NCBI RefSeq assembly: GCF_041734735.1
Contig: NC_134887.1
Coordinates: 28,229,748-28,293,747, forward strand
Origin: Babylonia areolata
Lineage: Eukaryota; Mollusca; Gastropoda; Neogastropoda; Buccinidae
Direction: 5' to 3'
DNA: 64,000 bases
The translations under genes and the position numbers were made by a program. This document shows, in pieces, positions 10,318-21,902 of this stretch. Each line of letters starts with the position of its first letter. The stretch's first letter is position 1. The notes beneath the pieces are model-generated. The model saw nothing but the letters and a program-made list of their open reading frames with translations. It made no database searches and was not told the DNA's origin.

Positions 10318-10825
10318 TCATGCTTGCGGTGTGGTATGGTGGTGTGTGTGCTGTTGTGTGTGTGTGTGTGTGTGTGTCTGTGTGTGTGTGTGTCCTTCTT
10401 GACGTTTTGTGTGTAGTGTTGGACGTGTGTGGCGTGGTGTGGTGGTATGTGTGTGTGTGTGTGTGTCCCTTTTCATTACATTTCCGTTTGTATAGATGTT
10501 GGCGTGTGGTGTGGTTTGGTATGTGTGTCTGTGTGTGTGTACTTTGTCATTAACTGTTCCGTTTGTAGAGATGTTGGCGTGTGGTGTGGTATATGGTGTA
10601 TGTGTCTGAGTGTGTGTACTTTTTCATTAACATTTTGTTTGTACAGATGTCTGGTGTGTATTAGGTATGGTTTTGGTGGTTACTTTGTCTTTAACATTTT
10701 CCCGTTTGTGAGATTTTGGCATTGGTGGGGTTGGTGGGTATGTGTCGAGTGTGTGTACTTTTTCATTGTGATTTTGTTTTGTACAGATGTTGGCGTGTGG
10801 TGTGGTATGGTGGTATGTATGTAAG
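10318..10825 (+). repeat. Minisatellite, unit about 75 bp, roughly six copies
   Basis: The phrase gatgttggcgtgtggtgtgg or a decayed form starts at about 10419, 10495, 10569, 10646, 10711 and 10786, a spacing of 65-77 bp. Each unit also has a TG-rich part and 'ctttttcattaac.tttttgtttgta'. Short frames through it (Cys/Val-rich) are repeat artefacts. Confidence 0.85.
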
Positions 10826-10829
10826 CATT

Positions 10830-11635
10830 GGTTTTACAACCCAAGAATCTTACAAGGATTACTACGACTACATTCTAGATGTATGATTCTAACTTTTTCT
10901 AGATGCTGGTTAACAGAAGGTTTTAAATACAGAGACAGAAAGGTGGTATACAAAGCTTTGTATCGCTGATGTATCCCTGCTGCTGCAAGGGCTTAAATTA
11001 TGTCCAGGATACGACGAAGAAAACATTTCCTCCTCGCATGGCTTGACATGCCCAATTGATAACCCCTGCTAAGTTCTGTAGCTGTTGTTTACTTGTGCAC
11101 CACTTGTATTGAAAAACTGAAGTACTACTTCAATTGCTGAATCTTTCTGGCCCCAAAGACAAAATGCTTTCACGAGTGTCAATGACTAAACTAGGAAGAT
11201 TATGTTTTGGCAAGATCCCATCACTTTTTCGAGCTCTTTTCTTTCCTGTTCAGTTCTTATTAAATGTCGAATATCTTTCTGGTCAGTATTTATTGATACT
11301 GTAACTATATGCAAAAGCATACTCGGTTTCACAGGACTACTTTTATTTACAGATTTCATCTAAAGGTGACTGAAATTCACCAAGAATGTTTTATTAACAG
11401 TGGTTATAATTCTGTTTGGCTTTCGAAGGCATTCCAGAGTAAGGAATCTTTTGACGAAGTGTCGGACTAGTCTAAAAGTACATATATTCAGTCATGGAGA
11501 AGATCGTCAATATCACTGTCCTATATCGTTACTGACATTAACCAACTAATTCATAATTCAAAAAACCATTTAACCCTAATTCAAATAACAAATAACTGAA
11601 GTATAACTTGTTATATAAATAAAAATATATACGAA
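10830..11635. other. AT-rich non-coding DNA
   Basis: No recognisable gene or repeat. It may include the decayed 3' part of the antisense L1/Tx1-like element that is clear from 11640. Confidence 0.35.
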
Positions 11636-11639
11636 ATCT

Positions 11640-12760
11640 GAAATGGGGGGACCTAATACTATCTATAGAGCTATTTCTAATATCAAAAGCAAGAAGTTCT
11701 ACTGCTAATACAAAAACAAGTGGAGTAAAGGGACATCCCTGTCTAATCCCACATGCACCACAGAGGGTTCAGAAAGCCAACCCTTATTGGTAATGTTACT
11801 TGAAATTCCTTCTTTTTTTTTTTTTTTTAAAACTGAACCCATATTTGAAAATTCGCACCCAAAACTAAAACACTTCAAAAACACATGAAAGAAAAAGGTT
11901 TTGACACAGAATAAAAAGGTTTAGAAAATCATAGCGAGTAAGGAACCTGCTTTATTGATTTTGTTTGAATAATCCAATTACATCATCTATCTTCAGCTGA
12001 TCTTCATTGACTAATTGGCTGTATGACATTGACAAGTCTTTCTGCTAAAGTTTTCGCTGATATGATCAGCATTGGTTAATGTTATTGATCTTCAGTTGGC
12101 CAGTCTATCTCTTCTAATTTTTTTCCATTGTATGATAAAGTAATTATTCCATGTTTTTGTGTATTGATAGTTCACCTTTTTCAAAGGGACTCTACAAGAA
12201 TTTATGACTATTTTACCCAGTTTGCTCCAAAATGCTTTTATTGTTTCACCTAGTGAATTAACCCCTTCACATGATTTCGCATCTTCCTTATAACCGTGTT
12301 ATAAACGTGTTAACCTCCTCTTGTACATTCTCTGCTGTTGTTTGATTGTAAAGATTTTTAGAAAAGACGTCAGCTCTTGCGAAACGCCGCCCTGATTCAT
12401 GATAACATGACCCATTTCTTTCCTATATTTAATTATAGATTCCCCCCACACCCTAATTTTTTCTTGATTACAAAAACATATAGTACTACGTTCACATCTT
12501 CTACCCATTTCATTCTAGCCCTTACTTGTGCCCTTTTAACTTCCTTTAATTGCTCTAACTCTACTTTTCGCTTAAGATGCATGAGAGTGGCATGTACTTG
12601 ATTGTTTGTTGGACCATTAATGATTTCCTTTTGTTCTAGAATTTGTGAATATCTTCTGTGAGAGTCATTTTTTCTATGACTGCAGAAAGATCATATTTCA
12701 ACTTTGCACATTTCCACTTTGTTTATGTCTGATAAGTTTTCATTATTTTTGATGAAAAAA
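11640..12760 (-). mobile_element. L1/Tx1-like LINE fragment (linker and RT fingers), antisense
   Basis: Read on the - strand, the linker shows RKVELEQLKEVKRAQVRARM then KWVEDVN near 12480-12570. The RT fingers show AKTLAERLVNVIQPI near 12010-12070, and the segment before the catalytic loop shows GIRQGCPFTPLVFVLAVELL near 11690-11770. These match L1/Tx1-type ORF2 proteins. Many stops and frameshifts are present, and the part with the FADD catalytic loop is not found. It probably belongs with the antisense endonuclease piece at 15250-15750, separated by a later insertion. Confidence 0.65.
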
Positions 12761-12764
12761 GAAA

Positions 12765-13600
12765 AAGGTTATACTGTGTGTTCATCGATTAGGAAAAAAC
12801 ACATTTGATCTTGTCGATCACGCTCTTCCTATAGCAAAAGCTAATAAATCACAATGTGGAGTGGTAGGATTTGAAATGTTATTCAGGACACTTTATAAGA
12901 AGGCAAAGTCGTGTGTGCAATAGAATGTAACCATCTCAGATGTCTTAGTTGAAAGAGTGGGGTGAGGCAAATTGAACATTTATCTTCTCTGTTATTTGTT
13001 GTGTACCTTCATGATTTTTTTTTATCAGAAAGAATGGGCGGTTTCAATAGTTTCCGAGAGATGGCGCACCTGTATACTGATTTGACGATAGACGACTGAC
13101 ATATAAGATGTTTATTTTGCTGTACGCACATGTCACTTTCATTTAACTGAATCAGCCCAGACATCCTCCAAAGCTTTAGACGCCTTTATCAGATTATTGT
13201 AGTTATGGAACTAAAGGTAAATGCTTCGAAGTTGGTAATATTTTCTAGAGGAAAACTCCGTAAATTAGCCAGTATCTAAGGATACGGCCATATTCTTGAG
13301 CATAGCTATGGTTTTCAGTATTTTGGCATGAAATTCAATTACTACACAACAGTTTCAAGCCCAGCACAGAAAAATTTGTTTAAGAGTGCTACAAGGGCCA
13401 TGTCTTGTTTATTAAAGAAATGTAACGTTAATGCTTACCGATTGATGTTCAATTAGAATTATTTGAGCAAACTAATTGTACCAACTTATATTATGACTCG
13501 GAGATATGGTGGCCCTGAATGTGTAGCTTGCCAATAAGCTCCAGATTAGATTTTATAAGATCTTTTTGAAATTACGGAAGGCTACTCCTTTACAAATGGT
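12765..13600 (+). mobile_element. LINE reverse transcriptase fragment, + strand, 5' part
   Basis: Pieces of a RTE-like or related RT appear in order: VFIDLGKTH-type fingers near 12780; MFILLYA near 13110, where the expected second aspartate pair of YADD is lost (YAHM); LKVNASKLVIFSRGKLRK near 13215-13265; and FYKIFLKLRKATPLQM near 13550-13595. Stops and shifts are frequent. The element continues at 14070 after an inserted antisense fragment. It lies inside an antisense L1/Tx1-like element. Confidence 0.6.
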
Positions 13601-13601
13601 C

Positions 13602-14065
13602 TTTCTTCTTCTTCTTCTTCCTCGTTCGCCTCCCCGTTAGATGAGCAGCGCGGTGTCCTCGATGAAGGCTGCCGTCCGTCGCAGCTCCTCCAGGGTGCCG
13701 TACAGCTTGTCTTCCACAGCTGTCGGTGTTTGCAGTGCTTCCTCCTGGATGCTGCATGCATTCGTATACAGTCTTGAAGGATGTGGTCGGTTGTCATTGG
13801 CTCCCTCAACCACATGGGCACTCTCCACTCTGTCCCATGCCAATTTTGTGTGCAATGTGGTGGAGCAGGTGGTTGTGTCCAGTCCTCAGGCGAAGATCTT
13901 GACCTGTTTCCCGTCGTTCCAGCAAATAGTATCTGTCTTCTGGGTTATATTTGGGGTGCTGGAGGCGCCACCTTTTGTTCCTTGCTGTGTCCTTGCTAGA
14001 TTGTCGCTTGATTTCACAATATGACACAAGTTTTGTTGGCCTGCTCCTTCTGGTCTTCATTGAAG
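13602..14065 (-). mobile_element. Antisense LINE 3' end nested in another LINE
   Basis: Read on the - strand this is the last part of an RT/RNase H-type LINE protein: LRTGHNHLLHHIAHKIGMG, then GECPCG (zinc-type cysteines) and a terminal KLYGTLEELRRTAAFIEDTA followed closely by a stop. The + strand starts with a TTC triplet run (13603-13621), which is the AAG-rich tail on the - strand. One or two frameshifts divide it. It interrupts the + strand LINE at 12765-14725 between LRKATPLQMV and a downstream piece with SLILKAQMLTTKFW. About 20 bp of the host LINE appear lost at the junction. Confidence 0.7.
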
Positions 14066-14069
14066 GCCT

Positions 14070-14725
14070 TGGACCAGTATTCTCTCATACTTAAAGCACA
14101 AATGCTGACGACTAAATTTTGGAAAAAGCTGACAGACCAAGAAACAGTAATAAACCCTCGAGTGTGATGTACAGACTTTTATATCAGTTAAGAGAAAGAG
14201 ACATTTACAAATCTGATTATTTAATGTAATAAAAAAGTCTACTTAATGACCTAGGAATGAGTGGACTCTTCATACAATAATATTTAAGTCTGTAGTAGAG
14301 CAAAGGTGGAGAGACCAATATATGCATACCTGCTGTGCAGAAATCAATAAATATGAAATGTATTTATAACTACACAATAAACACAAAGAAATTTCCAGTT
14401 GTAAAATACATTACAATTCTCCCAGATGATTACAAAACTATATTTATGAATTTTAGAACGCAAAATACAATTTACCCATCCAGGAAGGAAGATTCTTAGG
14501 TGTTGACAGAAACGAGAGAGTTTGTAGAAAATGTATTCAGTGACTTGGCAGACGAATTCAATTGCGTCTTTAAATGCTCGTACTTTTCAGACATAAAAAA
14601 AATCATTCATAAAATCATTTTCTAATAAACGACCCTACACTTAATTTGAGTACGCTTTTTAATTCCTTAAGGGGAAGGTGTTGTTGAAGCCTGGCAAATA
14701 TTTCCGGAAAGTTATCATTGAATCA
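14070..14725 (+). mobile_element. LINE C-terminal fragment, continuation after the nested insertion
   Basis: Continues the element of 12765-13600 with SLILKAQMLTTKFWKKLTDQ at about 14080, KSLLNDLGMSGLF at about 14235, and a Cys-bearing piece CVFKCSYFSDIKK at about 14560. Many stops. The 3' limit is uncertain because no clear tail was identified. Confidence 0.5.
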
Positions 14726-15245
14726 GTACGATAAATTGAATGTGCTTAGTCCTTTTCTATTATGTCAGGACTAAACGCTACACGTAATTTATTCCCAGTT
14801 ATTTTTGTTACTTTTTTTTCTCCATACATTGGAGGATTAATCATTTGCGTGTGTGCATGTGTATCTTGCAGGTTTTCGTTTCCTAGGGTTTCACGGTGTT
14901 TGTTTATATATTGGTATTGTCATGATCATGCTGACATGCACAAGTGAATGTGCACTTTTGTGTCGACCTTTAGATCAAATTTTTATTAATGACTATTATT
15001 ATGACCTACATAAAAGTCTATCGAGCAAATCATTCATTTGATTTACAAAAGTATTATTCTTTAAATAACTATCATTAAATTTTCAGTAACCTGGACCCCG
15101 AAGAAATTCATTTTCATTATGTTCGATCACCAGCTGCTTTGTGATTGGAGTTGGGAACAGTTAATTAAACGTTCACAAGAACACAGTGAAGTGACATGCT
15201 ATCTGACTAAAGACAGTAATCAAGGCGGCGGGTTATGAACAATTA
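14725..15245. other. AT-rich DNA, nothing recognised
   Basis: Possibly the 3' UTR of the preceding + strand LINE. Short frames at 14762-15041 lack domain features. Confidence 0.35.
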
Positions 15246-15249
15246 TTCC

Positions 15250-15750
15250 TCGCTTTAAGAACAATCACATTCGTTGTTTTGTGTAGAACATTCGCCATGT
15301 GTCAGTTCAAGTTTTTTGGCTAAGTTATTTAATTCTAGTATTTCATTGTTACAATGTGGATGACCTGATATAGTATCCAGTTTGTTGTCAAAAACACAAT
15401 TAAAGTCTCCAAGCAAGACAAAATTCTCAGTAAAACGCATTGCATTTATCATACAATTCTTTAAAAAGGCTGTCTTTTTGCAGAGTTATTTGGAGCATTA
15501 ATGTTTGCTAAGTTGAAATCATACTTTTTCAGAGCTACTGAAATACTTAGTATTCTGTCTTGTGCCATTTTTAAGCAAACATTACCAGTGAAGTGTTTTG
15601 TAATTAAAACACTTGTCCCTGACTCCTGTTTCTTTTTAACAAATAAGATCAAACTTTTTGCTTTTCAACAATGAAATATTGACAGTCTTTGAAATCTGTT
15701 TCTCAGTCCCATACAATTCAGTGTAGTTATTCTTATCTTATTCATTGCAA
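15250..15750 (-). mobile_element. L1/Tx1-like endonuclease fragment, antisense
   Basis: Read on the - strand it starts with MNKIRITTLNCMGLRNRF at about 15745, the usual first strand of an APE endonuclease. Then come SVLITKHFTGNV, FNLANINAPNN and the catalytic-type motif LLGDFNCVFDNKLD at about 15400. Stops and a frameshift separate these. It ends abruptly at about 15250. It is probably the 5' part of the antisense element whose RT is at 11640-12760. Confidence 0.65.
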
Positions 15751-15868
15751 ACATAATTTTGTTTCGAAAAAATTACCGAAATGTTAGGTTATATTTTGGA
15801 AGTGTAAATGAAGACAAATTCGTACCCATCGTGTAAATCCATGTCGTCAACGTGAACATCAGTCTCAG

Positions 15869-16087
15869 TCATTGTCGGGCGTTATCTATGCTGCCCCCCC
15901 CACCCCCACCCCCACGCCCCCTCCCGCCTCTACACCCCGCCCCCCAGCCCTCTTCAGCCTGTTTGTAGACATCTACCTCATGCTGGCTTCCAGAGACCTG
16001 GGTCTCTTTGGAGTATCGAGCAGTGGTGACGGGAGCTAAGGCAAAACCTAAAAGCAAAATCGAGACAAAAACGATCTTTCTCTTCAT
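15869..16087 (-). CDS. Short frame with signal peptide and Gly-rich end (candidate secreted peptide exon)
   Basis: The 72-codon frame begins MKRKIVFVSILLLGFALA, a convincing signal peptide (basic start, hydrophobic core, PVTTA cleavage zone). Then RYSKETQVSGSQHEVDVYKQ is followed by a Gly-rich run encoded by a GGGGTG simple repeat. The Gly-rich part may be intronic or a repeat artefact; a possible donor is at the gcgggg/gtgtag boundary near 15930. I know no homologue. It could be the first exon of a secreted peptide gene, or chance. The L1-like endonuclease fragment lies 120 bp beyond it. Confidence 0.3.
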   Translation of the reverse strand: MKRKIVFVSILLLGFALAPVTTARYSKETQVSGSQHEVDVYKQAEEGWGAGCRGGRGRGGGGGGGSIDNARQ

Positions 16088-16244
16088 TCAAGTAGCTTAC
16101 TTGTAAAGCTGTGTTACCTCTGTGCGGGCAAAGGAAAATACTTCGTTGACGCGAACTCGGCTCACATTTGGTGTGAGAGTACAGACAAAACGCGTCTTCT
16201 CGGCGTGGCTGTCGCTCACAGAACCCCAGATAATTAGATTCAGT

Positions 16245-16445
16245 CCATTTGAAAATAAGCAAATTGGCCGATGATACATTATTTCTTAAAAGTAAAGAGG
16301 ACATGCTCAAATCGGTAGAAATACTTGAAACGTTTGAAAGATTTTCTGGTCTTAAGATGAATACACAGAAATCAAAAGCTATAAGAACTACAGCACTGCT
16401 TGGTACTAACAAAGCAAACGCAGTAATTGAGTACAAATCTTAGTT
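16245..16445 (+). mobile_element. L1/Tx1-like RT fragment with catalytic loop
   Basis: KISKLADDTLFLKSKEDML then ETFERFSGLKMNTQKSKAI is the palm region of L1/Tx1-type RT, including the A-D-D catalytic loop at about 16265. Only about 65 codons are open. The preceding and following parts are not clearly recognisable. It is opposite in orientation to the endonuclease piece 500 bp to the left. Confidence 0.65.
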
Positions 16446-17150
16446 AATTTGATTCCAAAACCATGGGTCCGATGGATACAAACAAGAGAAATAGAGGAAG
16501 GCACATGGGGTTGCTAGGCAAGTAGGAACAACACAAAATAGAAATGTATTAAGAAATATACCTTAAAGTCAACAGCGATTGGTGTTTTGTTTGGTGTTCC
16601 GAAGTCAGACAAGTTTCCAGAAAGTTACAAATCTATTAACTTCTTATACCCGTTAGTAAAATGTGTACAAGCATTTACAAAAAAAGACGAAACCTGCTGT
16701 CTCCTTACAACATATATTCGAGAAAGAGTTTGAACTGAGAAGGACTTTCATTTGATAACACATAGTACTAACGTGCGTTTATGTTTGAGAATGCCTTGGT
16801 TTTTAGAATCTAAAGATTTGGCTTACTTTGGTATGGTAAGTACAAAGAATTCAGGCACAGGCACAGGAACCGCTTGCCACACTGTCATTTAAAGCCACCC
16901 ATTCACCCATTTAATACACTCACTAGATCATTAAAAATCCCAGACATCGTGAATAATTGTAAATGTTATAAGAAAAAAGGTGTCCATCAGAATGAAAACA
17001 CAGAGAACTGTGTAAGAAAGGGCTGCATAAGAGAGAGAGAGGCAGACAAGATCCCAAGAAAGGATGATTATTGCTCACATTCCCCCATCCTCATCAGTAT
17101 TACTCCGGGCATGCATGACAGTGAGACTGGTCTTATGTGTGTGCTGCTTT
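16446..17150. other. AT-rich DNA, unassigned
   Basis: Possibly more decayed L1-like sequence on the + strand (16446-16860), but no motif is clear enough to call. A 106-codon frame at 16874-17194 has no recognisable features. Confidence 0.3.
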
Positions 17151-17345
17151 TCTTTATTTTGACTCACTTTTGTAAACAAAGTGAGTTTATGTAATAAACC
17201 CAGTCTTTGGTTATCTGTGTGTCCGTGGTAAACTTTAACATTGCCATTTTCTTGGAAATACTTTTCTGCCAACACCAACTTTGGTTTTAAACAAAGTAGG
17301 AAAATAAATCTCCACAGTCATACAAATAATAGGTTGTAAGTCTCC
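17150..17345 (+). repeat. Unclassified dispersed repeat, copy 1
   Basis: Contains 'gactcacttttgtaaacaaag', 'gtgtgtccgtggtaaactttaac', 'aatacttttctgccaacacca' and 'tttggttttaaacaaag'. The 'gtcaacaccaaatttggct' type core recurs at 23200-23230 and 27565-27590. No coding capacity. Confidence 0.55.
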
Positions 17346-17654
17346 GATTAAAGCCGTGTATCCGGATCATTAACGGTTTATTTCGTTGAGGCTCGTCCGG
17401 ATTCCGAAAACTCTACAAATCCTGTCCTAGTTGCCACAACGAAGGCTATATTTGGGAAGACGGCATGACATCCTTATTCTTGTTCGCAATTACAAGAAAA
17501 GAAAGGCAAATTGTGGACAGAACACATACAGTGACACTAACTGCACCATTGACGTGTTTACTGTATATGAATTTTGGAAAGTGGTACTGAATTAACTGGG
17601 ATGAACATACAAGAAAAAAATGAATCCAAAGCCAATTTCTTGCAGTTTCCGTCG

Positions 17655-17780
17655 CTAAGCCTGTTCTCGTCCGGACTAGTTTGTGCAGATCTATAGATGT
17701 TGCAGTGTGCCTGAGGTGATGTCAACGTCTCCATTACCGCCGAATTCAAAGAATTTCTTAAATAATCGAGATATGTCAAG
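17655..17780 (+). repeat. Unclassified dispersed repeat R2, copy 1
   Basis: Shares 'gtgtgcctgaggtgatgtcaacgtc' and 'tcttaaataatcgagatatgtc' with a second copy at about 36365-36490. No coding capacity. Confidence 0.6.
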
Positions 17781-17799
17781 AAAGCATTATTTAAATGGT

Positions 17800-19050
17800 G
17801 TTATTACCTCAAACATAATATTTCTATCGCGCTAATTGATTGTCGTCAGAGGCGGCATAGCATTGGGGATTAGACTACTCATTTCTGAGCAGAACATCTT
17901 GGTTCGATCGATCTAGCAAGCAGTTTTTTCCTATGTTTTTTTTTTTCTCCAGAGCTTATCAGTATCTAATACAGCACCCAATTTAACGATTTTCAAAATT
18001 TCTCTTCTTTTTTTATGATTCTTTTCTGAAAGCCTTGCCTGTCTTGTTTAGATTTGTTAGTGTTCAATGAAATGGCAACATCAAAAAAGAATCTGTTTTT
18101 CATCTTACAAATTTTCCTAAGAATATTTCTAAATATTCTTAATACAAATCTTTTCATGAACTCTGTTTCAGTCTCTGTCCGTTTGTCCCTGTCTGTCTGT
18201 CTGTCTGTCTGTCCGTCTCTCTTTCTCTTTTGTTCTCTTCTGTGTTTTTCTTCCCTTGTCCAGAAACCAAATGACAACCCAGCGAGATAAACCCCTGATA
18301 CTTGGACTACTTCGACTTACTGCAAACACATCTCACTTCTGACACACGCATATCTTGTCACCCACGTGAAACTACACTCACCAATTTTTAGAAAATAGAA
18401 GGAACGGGGGTAAATCCAGGCTGAAGTTTATCGTGAGTTTATTCAGCACTTGACTGTCTTATTCAAACTTTCTTTACTGGATCATTTGTTTATTGGCTTA
18501 TTTGTTTACTTGTTTGTATTGCTCAATGGTCAATGCCACGAGTGTTTGAAGATTTCAGTTTCAGCATAATGCCACGGGAAGCAACTGATGTTTTCTCATG
18601 AACCTTGTTTTTCGCATTACCGCCCCGACATTGTCGTCCTGTGCGCACGAAATCTATACGGACGAGTTTGTCTGGGAGTGCATCCAAATGGATCTTCAAA
18701 TTTGAAGGTGTTGTGTTTGGGGGGTTGACAGCAGTAAGTGGTGAAAGAACAATATTAGGTTTTCGTTACAGATGATGGAAACATAATCTTGCTCTTTCTT
18801 AGAATACTGCGTCGAAAATTTGTAAACGTAGTCGATATTGCAATATGACGTCATCAGTGTATTTGACGTACATTCTTCTTTAAGGGGGGATCTTCACATC
18901 ACATGCACGCAGAAAAGCGTTGTCGGGTGGTAAGTAGAAAAACCACTGTTTTTCAAACAATACTAATCAATTTGTGTCAAAACAAATAGTAGAAGTGGAG
19001 CAGTGCAGTTGATTTATGAAGGAGGCTTGCTACCACAGTGTTTAGGAGGC
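17800..19050. other. Non-coding DNA with a short (TCTG)n
   Basis: (TCTG)n at about 18188-18215. Otherwise I see no gene or element in this stretch. Confidence 0.4.
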
Positions 19051-19059
19051 TAAAGTGTA

Positions 19060-19432
19060 TAACTAGTAATACTAATGGTACTCGAGATCTTAGTTATGAG
19101 GAGCGCTGGCTCTTTTTAGTATGTCTAGCCCAGAGTTTAGAAGATTAAGAGGTGATCTCATTGAAGTATACAAGATCATGAACAATATTTATGATCCTAG
19201 CACCACCTCTTCCTTGTTTACTATAAAACTCGAGGGCACAACTTCAAATAAACAAACTAATTTCGTAACTAACCAGTTCCGCAAGTTTTTTACTAACCGT
19301 ATCATAAATCTGTGGAATAACCTTTCCTATGACACCATCAATGCACCATCAGTAAACGCCTTCAAAAATCACATTGACAAAAAGTTTAAGGACCATGCGT
19401 TTTCCACAGAGTTAAATCTTTATTGAGCTGTA
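19060..19432 (+). mobile_element. LINE ORF2 C-terminal fragment
   Basis: TRDLSYEERW at about 19085, then FRRLRGDLIEVYKIMNNIYD, FFTNRIINLWNNLSYDTI and NAPSVNAFKNHIDKKFKDH, ending in TGA. This order is the hallmark of the C-terminus of CR1/L2-type ORF2 proteins. A frameshift lies between the first and second motifs. The element is truncated on its 5' side. Confidence 0.8.
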
Positions 19433-19917
19433 GATAAATGTAGTATACACTATGCCTGATTTAAACAGGGTCTGTTCACAACAAGTAATCCAAAAGCACA
19501 TAATGGACACTGATTATGAGGCAAAAGGCTTTTAGCCAATAGCCAAACATTTCTGTGATTCTGTGAAAAATCTTTAATTATTATTACTCAGCTCTTTAGC
19601 TTGAAGTGTGTGTGAGTGAATTTTTTGTGAAAATTATAGTGCATAGAAACAAACCTAAAGTGGTGCCAAACCTAGACGTGTATACGATAAAGAGGTGTGT
19701 GCGTTAGAACACTTCGTACTTATATAATATAGTATTGTGGAAAATTAAGGTTAATGCAGTATCTTACCCTATACTTTTGAGTTTTGTGGAGATCACATTG
19801 AATTTTGAAAAGTTTTCCTTTGCCTCATTTATTTTCAGTTTTCCTTGCGCTAAACAGACAAGTCTCTATATTTTGTTATCGAAAGAGTTATCGTAGAGAA
19901 GAGAAGAGAGCGAGAGA

Positions 19918-19918
19918 C

Positions 19919-19970
<52 letters not shown>
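19918..19970. repeat. (TG)n microsatellite
   Basis: About 25 near-perfect TG units. Confidence 0.95.
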
Positions 19971-19971
<1 letters not shown>

Positions 19972-21570
19972 GTCGTGCGCGCACTGAGTACAGAATTCAC
20001 GTATTCATTATCATTATATCAGCAATAGCAGCAATTATTTGTAAATATTGTTGAGCACCTAATGCCTGTCTGCTTCGTGCCTAATCTCTTATCTGTGTTT
20101 ATGTCAGCACTATGCCACTATGCACCAATGTACTAGGAACAAAACTGAAACACGTTTGTGCCTTAACAGGGCTAGGCCTGTGGGACCTAACACCGTCGTG
20201 GCGGAAATCAGCTAGAGTGTGACTGAAAAAAGTTATAACTTTTAAAACAATTGTTTGAAAACGTTGTGAGTTAACACGCTGAAATTTTCTCAGTCTTTGC
20301 CTCTGTCTAGCTGTTTTGCTCGTTCATCGCGTGTATGTGTCGGTGTGTCTGTGTGAGGGGCGAGAGCTCTATGTGTGTGTCTGTGCCTGTGTTTGTGTGT
20401 TTGCACTTATTCATAGATGTCAGAATGTTAGATGCCTTACTACAGAATAGTTTGCGTCGAATGCGGTCATGTTTCAGGCATTGTCTCAGTTCACATTTTT
20501 TTTGTATGATGGCTAGTTCTTGCGAACTGAAAACATGTAGGCCTACTGCAGCTTCATTTCATGTTTCCTCGTTTAATTTTTCTTCTTCTCTTTTTCAGAA
20601 AAAAACCCTTAGTAATATGGTAATCCGGTGACAAGACTTGGTTTCCAAGCCTTTGATGTCTGTCGCAGTGGACATGAAAGTAGTGTTAAACGTGGTGACT
20701 GTCATGTCACTTATTTCCATGACAAAAGGTGAGTTTGTCCACTGAAAGCTTAAAAAGCTTAGCTGACCATGAAGACCATCACTGGGACCCTCAACTCGAG
20801 ACGAAAAACTGCACAACATCCACAATTATGTTAAAGGGAACAAAAATTGGTTCTTTCGTTGCTTACATAAATAGATTTTAGATTGTTTTGACTCGTCCAA
20901 TACTTTTTATAGCAAATGAATATCTCGAGAAAAACAAATTCAAATATATTGCTGCAAATAGTCACTGAGGCCGCTATTTTGGCAAAAGGTTGTGATGTCA
21001 CAAGTTCAGAGCCCTCGCTTTCATTTTTTGGAAAATAATTCGTGCAAGGACTTTGTTGGAATGGATTTTGGTTTCGTGCCCGAAGAAAGCATATGTTGCA
21101 ATTTGCATCACAGGATACACGTTGTTTTCTTCAGTTTTCTAAATCCTGAAAGTTGGCTTTGTGCTCAGTCAGTGTGACGCAACGTCTGTCTTTCCAGAGA
21201 GTGAAGCCCAGTATGGAGGTGCTCTATGTTGTGCCAGGCTGATTATTTATATATTGCTTTAATACACAGATATGATCAGCACTGTTCAATGCATGGTTCT
21301 GTAATTATTCACCCATTAACCAGCTTTTAGAGCATAATGCTATTTCACTTTGTGTCCTCTTTGAGTTATAGAGTTAACGTGCTTGAAATTTTCATTGCTG
21401 TCCAAAATCATAAAATTCATTTTTATTATCTACACACTGTTTTCATAATACTTACATGCCGTATCCATAATGAAAGTCAAATGTAATGTGTATCGTCCTT
21501 AACAAAGAGTGATGCGTGATGTATTTTTGGATCAATGTGAATTGGTTTTACGTCATTTATATCATATACA
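19971..21570. other. Non-coding DNA, nothing recognised
   Basis: Short frames (20335-20631, 20595-20825 on the - strand, and 20992-21177) show no domain features. No RNA gene or element was recognised. Confidence 0.35.
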
Positions 21571-21575
21571 CACAC

Positions 21576-21682
21576 TGTGTGTGTGTGTGTGTGCGTGCGT
21601 GCGTGCGTGTGTGTGTGTGTGTGTGTGTGTCTGCCTGCCTGTGTCTGTCTGTTTTGTCTGCCTGTCTGTGTCTGTGTGTGTT
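21576..21682. repeat. (TG)n with TGCG and TGCC/TGTC variants
   Basis: Compound TG microsatellite with gcgt and ctgc interruptions. Confidence 0.95.
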
Positions 21683-21902
21683 ATAAAACATAGCCACAGA
21701 TAAACCTTCTCTGCTTTTTATGAAGGGAAGAGAAAATACAGTCTTGGAATCTGCAAATCTTTTTAGGGTCCGGCAACAGATTTGCCGCCTTGTCCAAGGA
21801 TGACTTTGCAATGGTCAGACTGTAAAGACGATGGATGGGCTATACACATTTCGAGACCGTTATGGGCTGATTGCCTGAAACACGTTCGGATGACTGGATC
21901 AT

